DNA of 56,833 bases from Acidimicrobiia bacterium (lineage in GTDB: Bacteria > Actinomycetota > Acidimicrobiia > Acidimicrobiales > Aldehydirespiratoraceae), in contig JAJEJB010000002.1 of the NCBI GenBank assembly GCA_022828135.1, positions 1-56,833 on the forward strand. The letters are read 5' to 3'. The position numbers and the translations under genes are program-made. The number at the start of each line of letters is the position of its first letter. Position 1 is the stretch's first letter. Below the pieces are notes generated by a model, which worked only from the letters and a program-made list of their open reading frames with translations, did not search any database and was not told the DNA's origin. Below, piece after piece: positions 8,026-18,006 of the stretch.

Positions 8026-8865
8026 GTGCCGCTGGCTGGGCCCGACGTGGTGACCCCGGCGCGCCGCCGGCTCGACACCGAGCTGGTGCGACGAGGCCTG
8101 GCCGCCAGCCGCAGCGGGGCCCAGAGGCTCATCGACGAGGGGCGGGTCACCGTAGGCGGGGCGCCCGCGGTCAAGGCGGCCCGGCTGGTTCATGCGGGCG
8201 AGGCGGTGGAGGTGGCCGGCGACCCGCCCCGCTACGTGTCGAGGGGCGGGCACAAGCTCGAGGCCGCCCTGGCCGGGTTCGGGATCGATCCCTCGGGATG
8301 CCGGGCCATCGACGTGGGGGCGTCCACCGGCGGGTTCACCGACTGCCTCCTCCAGCACGGCGCAACCGCGGTGGCCGCAGTCGATGTGGGCCGCAACCAG
8401 CTCCACGAACGGCTGCGGGCCGACCCGAGGGTGGCGTCGCGGGAGCGCACCGACGTGCGGGACGTGGACGAGGCTGTCCTTGGGGGGCCGGCAGAGCTGG
8501 TGGTGGCCGACGTGTCGTTCATCTCGCTGCGGCTGATCGCGGCCGACCTGTGCCGGCTGGCCACCGCCGACATCGTCGCTCTGGTCAAGCCCCAGTTCGA
8601 GGCGGGCAAGGCCGACGCCGACCGCGGCAGGGGCGTGATCCGCGACCCGGAAGTGTGGCAACGGGCGCTGATCGAGGTCTGCCGCGCCGTTGTCGGCGCC
8701 GGAGCGGCCATCATGGGGGTCATGGCCTCGCCTCTGACCGGTGCCGAGGGCAACGTGGAGTTCCTGCTGCACGCCGACGCGCGCCCGGACGCCGAAGGTC
8801 TGAGCGACACCGACGCGGTCGTCGCCCGAGCCGTAGCCGACGCGATTCGGGTTGCGGGGGTCTGA
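8026..8865 (+). CDS. tlyA: TlyA family rRNA 2'-O-methyltransferase
   Basis: 279 residues. An N-terminal S4 RNA-binding domain (RRLDTELVRRGLAASRSGAQ, LIDEGRVTVGG) is followed by an FtsJ/RrmJ-like methyltransferase domain with DVGASTGGFTDCLL as the SAM-binding motif. Catalytic-type residues are seen in VDVGRNQL, ADVSFISLR and VKPQFEAGK. The family methylates 16S C1409 and 23S C1920 in mycobacteria, which affects capreomycin sensitivity. GTG 8026 is the most upstream start; GTG 8047 or 8050 (VTPARRRLD) would suit the S4 domain equally. It is followed at 5 nt by nadK, the usual actinobacterial order. Confidence 0.92.
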   Translation: MPLAGPDVVTPARRRLDTELVRRGLAASRSGAQRLIDEGRVTVGGAPAVKAARLVHAGEAVEVAGDPPRYVSRGGHKLEAALAGFGIDPSGCRAIDVGASTGGFTDCLLQHGATAVAAVDVGRNQLHERLRADPRVASRERTDVRDVDEAVLGGPAELVVADVSFISLRLIAADLCRLATADIVALVKPQFEAGKADADRGRGVIRDPEVWQRALIEVCRAVVGAGAAIMGVMASPLTGAEGNVEFLLHADARPDAEGLSDTDAVVARAVADAIRVAGV

Positions 8866-8870
8866 GATAG

Positions 8871-9737
8871 ATGGCGGTCGTCGGTCTCATCGTCCATTCC
8901 GAGCGCCCGGAGGCGACTGCCGCGGCCCGGGACCTTTCGGTGTGGCTCGCATCGGAGGGCCATCAGGTCCGCATGCCGCCGGAGGAGGCCGCGGCCGCGT
9001 CCCGCCCGGATCTGGCCGCCGATTCCGACCGCTTCGGCGCGGACCTCGACGCAGTGGTCACCCTCGGTGGCGACGGGTCGATCCTGCGAGCGGTCGAGCT
9101 GGTCGGAGAGTCGGGCGTGCCCATCCTCGGCGTCAACTTCGGCCGCATGGGCTACCTCACCGAGGTGGCGCCGGACGACGCCCGCGCGGCCATCGGGCGG
9201 GTTCTGGCCGGCGACCACACCATCGAGGAGCGGATGCTGCTCACCGTGGAGTGCGGCGACCCGGCCGCCGGCGGGACAGCGGGCCGCCAACTCCACGTCG
9301 CCTTGAACGAGGCGGTGGTGGAGCGGCCCGCGGCTTCCTACGCGCTGCGCCTGGGGGTGTCGCTCAACGGCGAGCAGTTCACCACCTATGCCGCCGACGG
9401 GCTCATCGTGGCCACCCCGACCGGCTCCACGGCGTACTCGCTGTCGGCCGGCGGGCCGGTGATCGACCCCGCCCATCGGGCTCTGCTGCTCACGCCGGTG
9501 TCGCCCCACATGCTGTTCGACCGATCCATGGTGGTGCCGGCCGACTCCGAGCTGCGGCTCGAGGTCCTGACCGACCGCGGCGCGGTGCTGTCGATCGATG
9601 GCCGCAGGCTGGCCGGGCTGGAGCTGCACGACTCGGTGGTCTGCTCGGCCTCGCCCCACCCGGCACGTCTGGTGACCTTCGGGACTCGCCGATTCCACCA
9701 GGTGTTGAAGGCCAAGTTCGGGCTCAACGACCGCTAA
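8871..9737 (+). CDS. nadK: NAD kinase
   Basis: 288 residues. It phosphorylates NAD to NADP. The diacylglycerol-kinase-like motif GGDGSILRA, the NAD-binding GVNFGRMGYL and the glycine-rich ATPTGSTAYSLSAGGPV are all intact. In many actinobacteria tlyA-nadK is followed by recN; here it is followed by a convergent toxin-antitoxin pair, and recN is absent from the window. Confidence 0.95.
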   Translation: MAVVGLIVHSERPEATAAARDLSVWLASEGHQVRMPPEEAAAASRPDLAADSDRFGADLDAVVTLGGDGSILRAVELVGESGVPILGVNFGRMGYLTEVAPDDARAAIGRVLAGDHTIEERMLLTVECGDPAAGGTAGRQLHVALNEAVVERPAASYALRLGVSLNGEQFTTYAADGLIVATPTGSTAYSLSAGGPVIDPAHRALLLTPVSPHMLFDRSMVVPADSELRLEVLTDRGAVLSIDGRRLAGLELHDSVVCSASPHPARLVTFGTRRFHQVLKAKFGLNDR

Positions 9738-9756
9738 GGGCGCCGCTCCCCGGCGG

Positions 9757-10173
9757 CTAGTCGTCTGGGGTGATGGCGCTGATCAGGTCGTGGTCCTTGA
9801 ACGCTCTCGCGATGCGGCTGTCAGCGGTGATCAGCTGGCAGTGGAGGCTCTCGGCGAGGGCGACGTACAGGGCGTCGTAGAAGCTGACGTTGTGGCGCAG
9901 TTGCCAGGCCCGTGCCGCGATCGCCCCATGGGTCGGGTGGCGGCGATGGACGAGGCGCTCGGCCATCAACCGCGCTGAGGCCCCGACGCCATCGGTGAGG
10001 TCGCCGCGCAGCACCATCGAGCGCAGCGCGTTGCCGACCTCGGCATCGATCAGGTGAGGCGCGGCGCGGCGGCGACCCCGCAGCATCGCCCGCGCCCGGC
10101 CTCCGAGGGAGCCAGTGGACGCAACCGCGGCAACGAGCGTCGACGCGTCGACTACTACGGTTCCGCCGTTCAC
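9757..10173 (-). CDS. PIN domain toxin (FitB/VapC type)
   Basis: 138 residues. Metal-binding acidic residues of the PIN nuclease fold can be seen: Asp in VVVDASTLV, Glu in LIDAEVGNAL, Asp in SFYDALYVALAE, and Asp in LITADSRIARA. VapC-type toxins cleave RNA, often tRNA. The GTG start overlaps the TGA of the antitoxin (GTGA, 10170-10173), so both are translated together. The orientation is convergent to nadK. Confidence 0.88.
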   Translation of the reverse strand: MNGGTVVVDASTLVAAVASTGSLGGRARAMLRGRRRAAPHLIDAEVGNALRSMVLRGDLTDGVGASARLMAERLVHRRHPTHGAIAARAWQLRHNVSFYDALYVALAESLHCQLITADSRIARAFKDHDLISAITPDD

Positions 10174-10403
10174 CGGCGGTCGGCGTCGAGGTCGGCCAGC
10201 AGGGCTTCGATGTCGAGCCGGATTCCGTGGGCCTCGACGAAGCGCTCGAGATCCGAGAAGAGCTCCTCGTCGTCGGGTTCGCTGGCCATTCGCTCGATGT
10301 GCCTCTTCATGTAGGCCTGGATGGACTGGCCCGCGGCGCGGGCTCGGCGCCTGATGACCTCATAGGCGTCCTCGGAGATGTCCCGGATCTGAATGGTAGC
10401 CAC
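10170..10403 (-). CDS. FitA-like ribbon-helix-helix antitoxin
   Basis: 77 residues. MATIQIRDISEDAYEVIRRR is a typical FitA/VapB N-terminal beta strand followed by the ribbon-helix-helix DNA-binding domain, and the acidic C-terminal part (DDEELFSDLERFVE, DIEALLADLDAD) would wrap and inhibit the PIN toxin. The GTG start is 6 nt after a TACAGT box that abuts a perfect palindrome, so autoregulation is likely. Confidence 0.87.
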   Translation of the reverse strand: MATIQIRDISEDAYEVIRRRARAAGQSIQAYMKRHIERMASEPDDEELFSDLERFVEAHGIRLDIEALLADLDADRR

Positions 10404-10409
10404 CCGGAC

Positions 10410-10428
10410 ACTGTAGCGCTATAGCGCT
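10410..10428 (-). promoter_or_regulatory. Promoter and palindromic operator of the FitAB pair
   Basis: 10415-10428 is a perfect 14-bp palindrome, AGCGCTATAGCGCT. Its last base forms the first base of a TACAGT -10 box (10410-10415 on the minus strand), 6 nt before the GTG. Position and symmetry fit an operator bound by the antitoxin dimer. Confidence 0.65.
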
Positions 10429-10526
10429 GCTTTGCATGCACATCGAGACAGGCTGTGGCAGGTGCTCGGTCGGGAGTGCCCGCAAGGTTCCGGCCTGGTG
10501 TCCGCCGGGTGCGGCCCGAATAGCGG

Positions 10527-12756
<2,230 letters not shown>

Positions 12757-12760
<4 letters not shown>

Positions 12761-13710
12761 GCACCGTTGCCTCGCCGCCGGCGCCGTCGTCCGAGGCAGT
12801 TCTGGACGTCAGAGCCGAGGAGTTCCTGGCCTGGCTGGCAGTGGAGCGGGGCCGGTCCCCCCGCACCGTCGAGGCCTACCGGCGGGACCTGGTTCGCTAC
12901 CACGGTCATGTCGCCGGCCGCGGGCGTAGCCTCGACGACGTCACCATCGACGATGTGGTCGCCTTCGTTCGGGGCCTCAAGCACGACGGGCTGGCCCCGG
13001 CCTCCGTCACTAGGACTCTGGTATCGGTTAGGGGGCTTCACCGTTTCCTCGTCGCCGAGGGCCACAGGGTCGACGACCCCTGCGCGGATGTGGAGATCCC
13101 GAGCCTGCCCCGGGGCCTCCCCAAGGCCCTGTCGGCAGCTCGGGTCGCCTCGCTGATGGATGCCGTCGTCGGCGACGATCCGCCCGCCCGCCGCGACCGC
13201 GCCGTGCTGGAACTGCTTTACGGCACGGGCTGCCGGATCTCGGAGGCCGGTTCGCTGTCGCTTCCCGACGTGGACCTCCACGACGGCCTGGTCCGCGTCA
13301 CCGGGAAGGGCGCCAAGGAGCGGATCGTGCCGCTGGGCCGATGCGCCGCCGAGGCACTGGAACGGTGGTTTGAGCCTGCGGGCCGAGGCGCGCTGGAGCC
13401 GGATCGCTGGGCCCGCCGCGGCGACGCCGAGGCAGTGTTCCTCAACCAGCGGGGCGGGCGTCTGAGCCGCCAGGGACTGTGGCTCATTGTGCGCCGCCAC
13501 GGCGACGCGGCCGGGATCGGGTCGCTGCTCACTCCCCACGTGCTGCGCCACTCCTGCGCCACCCACATGCTCGACGGCGGCGCCGACATACGCATAGTGC
13601 AGGAGATGCTCGGCCACGCCTCGGTCTCCACCACCCAGATCTACACGCGGGTGTCGACCGAGCGCCTCAGAGCGGTCTACCGGGCCGCCCACCCCCGTGC
13701 GGTGGGCTAG
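12757..13710 (+). CDS. xerD: Tyrosine recombinase XerD
   Basis: 317 residues. It resolves chromosome dimers at dif together with XerC. The N-terminal core-binding SAM-like domain (FLAWLAVERGRSPRTVEAYRR) precedes the catalytic domain with Arg in GTGCRISEAGSLSL, the HxxR box in PHVLRHSCATHML, and the nucleophilic Tyr in TTQIYTRVS. Its position between nudix and scpA/scpB is typical for XerD in actinobacteria. Its TAG stop shares CTAG with the TAG stop of trpS on the other strand. Confidence 0.94.
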
Positions 13711-14687
13711 GGGGAAAGCAGACCGATGTTGGAGCGGGCCCGTTCGAGAGTGACGGCCGCGATGGAGCGGGCCTTGTCGGCGCCGATCTGAAGCAGCCGC
13801 GACGTCTCGGCCGGGTCGGCCTCCAGTTCGGCGAAGCGGGTCTGGATGGGGCGCAGCAACTCGACCACCGCATCGGCGGTGTCGGCCTTGAGCGGCCCGT
13901 ACATCGTGTAGTCCCCGGCGGCCTCCTCCGGCGTGCGGCCGGTGGCCGCCCCCAGTATCGACAGCAGGTTCGACACTCCCGGCTTGGCCTGGACGTCGTA
14001 GCGCACCTCGGCTTCGCTGTCGGTGACGGCCGACTTGATCTTGCGGGTGATGACCGACGGGTCGTCGAGGATGTCCACGGTGCCCCGGGGCGAATCCAAC
14101 GACTTGGACATCTTGTTGGTCGGGCTCTGCAGGTCCATGACCCTGGCCCCCGCCGCGGGAACAACTGCGGCGGGCAGCTTGAAGGTCTCGCCGTAGCGGG
14201 AGTTGAACCGCTCGGCGATGTCGCGGGTCAGCTCGATGTGCTGGCGCTGATCGGCGCCCACCGGCACCTCGTCGGCGTCGTACAGCAGGATGTCGGCCGC
14301 CTGGAGCGCAGGGTAGGTGAACAGCCCGGCCGAGATGAACTGCTGCTGGCCCGACTTGTCCTTGAACTGGGTCATCCGGCTCAGCTCACCGAACGACACG
14401 GTGCACTCCAGCAGCCAGGCACACTCGGTGTGCTCCCGCACATGGCTCTGCACGAAGATCGTGCAAACCTCCGGGTCGAGCCCGGCGGCCATCAGCATCT
14501 GCGACATCCGCAGCGTCGCCTTCCCCAGCTCGCCGGGCTCCTGCGGCACGGTCACGGCGTGGAGGTCCACGACGGGGTGGAAGGCGTCGGCGGTGTGCTG
14601 GATTCTCGCCCAGTTGCGGATCGCGCCGAGGTAATTCCCCAAGTGCAGATCACCGCTGGGCTGGATGCCGGACAGGACCCTCACCAT
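13707..14687 (-). CDS. trpS: Tryptophan-tRNA ligase
   Basis: 326 residues. It charges tRNA-Trp. The class I signature is seen as GDLHLGNYLGA (HIGH-like) and NKMSKSLDSP (KMSKS). YPALQAADILLYDADEVPVGADQRQH is the conserved tryptophan-binding region. It is the only minus-strand gene inside the xerD-plsC run, lying between xerD and scpA, so it has its own promoter, a TACGCT box 8 nt upstream of the ATG. Confidence 0.96.
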   Translation of the reverse strand: MVRVLSGIQPSGDLHLGNYLGAIRNWARIQHTADAFHPVVDLHAVTVPQEPGELGKATLRMSQMLMAAGLDPEVCTIFVQSHVREHTECAWLLECTVSFGELSRMTQFKDKSGQQQFISAGLFTYPALQAADILLYDADEVPVGADQRQHIELTRDIAERFNSRYGETFKLPAAVVPAAGARVMDLQSPTNKMSKSLDSPRGTVDILDDPSVITRKIKSAVTDSEAEVRYDVQAKPGVSNLLSILGAATGRTPEEAAGDYTMYGPLKADTADAVVELLRPIQTRFAELEADPAETSRLLQIGADKARSIAAVTLERARSNIGLLSP

Positions 14688-14695
14688 GGCGGGCC

Positions 14696-14713
14696 AGCGT
14701 AGAGGAGTAATCT
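14696..14713. promoter_or_regulatory. Back-to-back promoters of trpS and scpA
   Basis: TACGCT on the minus strand (14696-14701) is 8 nt from the trpS ATG, and TAATCT on the plus strand (14708-14713) is 8 nt from the scpA ATG. Only 6 bp separate the two boxes, so RNA polymerase can hardly occupy both at once. Confidence 0.6.
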
Positions 14714-14721
14714 CGCGTTCA

Positions 14722-15552
14722 ATGTCCTACCAGGTGTCCACGCTCGCTCACGGCGGCCTGTCGACCGGCTACGAGGTATCCACGCCCGCGTACAGCGGAC
14801 CGTTCGAAGTGCTGCTGCAGCTCATCCTCCGTGAGCAGGTGGAGATCTACGACATTCCCATCGCCCGGATCACCGACGCCTTCCTGGCCGAGATCGAGCG
14901 GATGTCCGATTGCGACCTGGAGGTAGCCACCGAGTTCCTGCTGATGGCCGCAACCCTGGTCGACTTGAAGGTCAAGCGCCTGCTGCCCACCGAGGCTGCG
15001 GTGGACCTTGATGACGAACTGGAAGTGATCTCGGAGCGGGATCTGCTGCTGGCCCGCCTCCTGGAGTGCAACACGTTCCGGGATGCGTCCCGGAGGCTGC
15101 GTCGGCTGTTCGAGGCGGCGGCCCGCAGTCACCCCCGCGCGATGGGCATCACCGAGGACCGCTGGCTCATGCTGGCTCCAGCCGTATTGGAGGGAGTGGC
15201 GCCCCCCGACCTCCGCACCGCCTACCTGCGGGCCGCGGCTCCCCGCGCCGCGCCGCGGGTCGACACAACCCACATCACGCCGATCTCGCTGACCGTGGGC
15301 GACGCCGTGGCCGAGTTGATCGGCGAGCTGACCAGCTCGGGGCAGGCCACCTTCCGGCGGCTCACCGTCGGCATCGACGATCGTCTCGAACTGGTCGTGC
15401 GGTTCCTGGCTGTGCTCGAGCTGGTCAAGCAGGGACTGGCCGACGTACAGCAGGCGACCACGTTCGGAGACATCGTCATCTCGTGGACCGGCGGCGACGA
15501 TGCCGGTGTTCGCCAGGCCGCGATGGCCGGCGCGGACACCTACGACGGTTGA
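14722..15552 (+). CDS. scpA: Segregation and condensation protein A
   Basis: 276 residues. ScpA is the kleisin that bridges SMC heads. FEVLLQLILREQVEIYDIPI is the family's N-terminal signature and TEFLLMAATLVDLKVKRLLP follows; the C-terminal winged helix holds FLAVLELVKQGLADVQQ. ATG 14722 is chosen because of the TAATCT box 8 nt upstream; the in-frame ATG at 14665 lies inside trpS. It is followed after 8 nt by scpB. Confidence 0.93.
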   Translation: MSYQVSTLAHGGLSTGYEVSTPAYSGPFEVLLQLILREQVEIYDIPIARITDAFLAEIERMSDCDLEVATEFLLMAATLVDLKVKRLLPTEAAVDLDDELEVISERDLLLARLLECNTFRDASRRLRRLFEAAARSHPRAMGITEDRWLMLAPAVLEGVAPPDLRTAYLRAAAPRAAPRVDTTHITPISLTVGDAVAELIGELTSSGQATFRRLTVGIDDRLELVVRFLAVLELVKQGLADVQQATTFGDIVISWTGGDDAGVRQAAMAGADTYDG

Positions 15553-15560
15553 GTCCACCG

Positions 15561-16181
15561 GTGACCAGCGCTACGGACCACGCGACTTCACCGGACACCT
15601 CGATCGCGGCCGCGCTCGAAGCGGTGCTGCTGCTCGCAGACGAACCCCTGTCGCCGCAGGTGCTGGCGGCAGTCGTCCAGACCTCCACAGAGCAGGTGCT
15701 CGCCGCCTGCGATGCCCTCGCGGCCGAGTACGAGTCGCAGGGACGCGGCTTCGTGCTGGCGCGAGTGGCGGGCGGCTACCGCTACCAGACCGCGCCCAGC
15801 CAGGACGTCTACGTGGAGCGGTTCGTGCGCGAGGGCCATGGCGGGCGGCTCTCGGCGGCCGCGCTCGAGACGCTGGCTGTCGTGGCCTACAAGCAGCCGG
15901 TGTCCCGCCACCAGGTCGCCGAGATCCGGGGTGTGAACGTGGACGGCGTGATGCGGACCCTGAGACGCCGCGGCTACATCGACGAGATCGCCCGTCTCCC
16001 GGGACCGGGCCAGGCGGTGCTGTACGGGACCACGTCCCAGTTCCTGGAGCATCTGGGCCTCGACTCCCTCGACGAGTTGCCCCCGCTCGGCGAGTTCGTC
16101 CCGGACCCCGATGCGGTGGAGGCCATGGAGCGACGGTTGCGGGTGGTGTCCGACACCGACGGGCCGGGCCCGGACGAGTGA
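15561..16181 (+). CDS. scpB: Segregation and condensation protein B
   Basis: 206 residues from GTG. Two winged-helix domains are expected; AALEAVLLLADEPLSPQVLA and ALETLAVVAYKQPVSRHQVAEIRG are the family signatures. It binds the ScpA kleisin in the SMC condensin complex. The stop overlaps the GTG of rluB (GTGA, 16178-16181). Confidence 0.93.
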   Translation: MTSATDHATSPDTSIAAALEAVLLLADEPLSPQVLAAVVQTSTEQVLAACDALAAEYESQGRGFVLARVAGGYRYQTAPSQDVYVERFVREGHGGRLSAAALETLAVVAYKQPVSRHQVAEIRGVNVDGVMRTLRRRGYIDEIARLPGPGQAVLYGTTSQFLEHLGLDSLDELPPLGEFVPDPDAVEAMERRLRVVSDTDGPGPDE

Positions 16182-16930
16182 CATCGGCCGACGGTGAGCG
16201 ACTGCAGAAGGTTCTGGCCCGGTGCGGGTTCGGGAGCCGCCGCGCCTGCGAGTCCCTGATCGCCGATGGACGGGTGCGAGTAGACGGCGCGGTGGCTCGG
16301 CTGGGCGCCCGCATCGATGCGACCCGGGCAGTGGTGGAGGTCGACGGCGCGGTCGTCGGCGTGCGACCCGACCTCGTCCACTACCTGCTCAACAAGCCGC
16401 CCGGGGTCGTTACCACGGCGCACGACCCGCAGGGACGGCCCGTCGTCACCGACCTCGTTCCGGCCGAGCCGCGCGTCTTCCCGGTCGGGCGCCTCGATCT
16501 GATGACCGAGGGTCTGCTGTTGCTCACCAACGACGGGGACCTCGCCCATCGGCTCGCCCACCCGTCGTTCGGCATCGCCAAGGAGTACCTGGCCCAGGTG
16601 TCGGGGGAGCCGAAGCCCGCTGCGGTCAGAGCCCTGCGCCAAGGTGTGGAACTCGACGACGGGCCGACCGGACCGGCCAAGGTGGCGCTGGTGGCGCCCG
16701 ACGTGTTGCGCATCACCGTCCACGAGGGACGCAATCGGCTGGTCCGCAGGATGTGCGAGGCGGTGGGCCATCCGGTGCGCCGCCTGGTGCGGACCAGGAT
16801 CGGCCCCCTGGCCGACCGGCGCCTGGCTCCGGGCCGCTGGCGGTCGCTGACACCCGCAGAGACCAGGCTTCTGGAGCAGGCCGCAGCGAACAAGAGCGGA
16901 GAAGCAGAGGCCGGCGGATCACACCGGTAG
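16178..16930 (+). CDS. rluB: 23S rRNA pseudouridine synthase RluB family
   Basis: 250 residues. An N-terminal S4 domain (RLQKVLARCGFGSRRACE) is followed by the RsuA/RluB catalytic domain, with the catalytic Asp in PVGRLDLMTEGLLLLTNDG. HYLLNKPPGVV is typical. In B. subtilis and actinobacteria rluB follows scpAB. The 3' end, positions 16883-16899, matches part of a repeat found at 38158 and 50296, and encodes the low-complexity tail AAANKSGEAEAGG; this tail looks like an extension created by repeat sequence. Confidence 0.92.
   Translation: MTSADGERLQKVLARCGFGSRRACESLIADGRVRVDGAVARLGARIDATRAVVEVDGAVVGVRPDLVHYLLNKPPGVVTTAHDPQGRPVVTDLVPAEPRVFPVGRLDLMTEGLLLLTNDGDLAHRLAHPSFGIAKEYLAQVSGEPKPAAVRALRQGVELDDGPTGPAKVALVAPDVLRITVHEGRNRLVRRMCEAVGHPVRRLVRTRIGPLADRRLAPGRWRSLTPAETRLLEQAAANKSGEAEAGGSHR
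16883..16899 (+). repeat. Partial copy of the dispersed 48-bp repeat
   Basis: GCAGCGAACAAGAGCGG is identical over 17 nt to positions 50327-50343. It lies in the last codons of rluB, in a different reading frame from the copy at 38158-38205. Confidence 0.5.
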
Positions 16931-16933
16931 CAT
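16928..16933 (+). promoter_or_regulatory. -10 box of tyrA (leaderless type)
   Basis: TAGCAT overlaps the rluB stop codon and is followed by 8 nt and the ATG at 16942. Confidence 0.55.
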
Positions 16934-16941
16934 CGCCGTCC

Positions 16942-18006
16942 ATGGCCCGAACCCGCAGCGCCGTCATCGCCGGCACGGGACTCATCGGGGGCTCGGTGGG
17001 CATGGCTCTCCGTAAGGCTGGGTGGCAGGTCACCGGCATCGAGCCCGACTCTCGGCGAGCCGCGTCGGCCGTGGCCATGGGCGCGGTGGACTGCATCGGC
17101 GAGCCGGGACCGTGCGACCTGGCCGTCGTCGCCGCTCCACCCTCGGTTCTGGCCCCAGTCGCCCAGCAACTGCTCGACGCCGGCGCGTCGATCGTCACCG
17201 ATGTCGGCAGCGTCAAGGCCCCCGTGTGCAGCGCGGTGGACGATCCCCGGTTCGTGGGCGGCCATCCGATGGCCGGCAGCGAGCAGGACGGCTTGGACGG
17301 CGCCCATCCCGACCTGTTCCGGAACGCGGTTTGGGTGCTCACCCCCACCGCGATCACCGACGATTCGGCTCTGGCCGACGTGCGCGAGATCGTCTCGCAG
17401 CTGGGAGCCCAGCCGATCGCGCTCTCGCCGGAGCGCCATGACGCGTTGGTGGCGGTTGTCTCCCACGTGCCGCACCTCACCGCGGCCGTGCTGATGCGCA
17501 TCGCCGAAGGACGCTCGAATGAGCATCGCGCCCTGATGCGGCTCGCGGCCGGCGGTTTCCGTGACATGACCCGAGTGGCCGCCGGCCACCCCGCCATCTG
17601 GCCGGAGATCTGCGTCGAGAACCGGGCTGCCATCACCGGCGTCCTCGACGAGTTGCTGGACGAGCTGGGCGAGATGCGCCTCATCGTCTCCGGTGGCAAC
17701 CGTGCCGAGCTGCTGGCCCGGCTGGAGGCAGCCCGCGAGAGCCGGCGAAGCCTGTCCACCGGAGCCCCCGAGCCCGAACGCCTGACCGAGGTGCGGATTG
17801 CGATCCGCGACCAGAAGGGGGAGTTGGCCAGGATCACAACCCTCGCGGCCGACCTCGACGTGAACATCTACGACCTTGAGATTGCGCACTCCGCGGAGGG
17901 GGCGCGCGGTGTGGTGCTGGCCCTAGTGGACAGCGACGCGGCAGAGCAGTTCGCGCAGAGCCTGATCGACGCCGGGTATCGCCCGTCACTGAACCCGCTC
18001 GGATGA
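16942..18006 (+). CDS. tyrA: Prephenate dehydrogenase with ACT domain
   Basis: 354 residues. It oxidatively decarboxylates prephenate to 4-hydroxyphenylpyruvate for tyrosine. IAGTGLIGGSVGMAL is the NAD-binding Rossmann motif, TDVGSVKAPV and GGHPMAGSEQDG carry conserved prephenate-site residues, and SHVPHLTAAVL follows. The C-terminal 80 residues (VRIAIRDQKGELARITTLAAD) form an ACT domain, suggesting feedback control by tyrosine. Its stop overlaps the aroA ATG (ATGA). Confidence 0.94.
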   Translation: MARTRSAVIAGTGLIGGSVGMALRKAGWQVTGIEPDSRRAASAVAMGAVDCIGEPGPCDLAVVAAPPSVLAPVAQQLLDAGASIVTDVGSVKAPVCSAVDDPRFVGGHPMAGSEQDGLDGAHPDLFRNAVWVLTPTAITDDSALADVREIVSQLGAQPIALSPERHDALVAVVSHVPHLTAAVLMRIAEGRSNEHRALMRLAAGGFRDMTRVAAGHPAIWPEICVENRAAITGVLDELLDELGEMRLIVSGGNRAELLARLEAARESRRSLSTGAPEPERLTEVRIAIRDQKGELARITTLAADLDVNIYDLEIAHSAEGARGVVLALVDSDAAEQFAQSLIDAGYRPSLNPLG

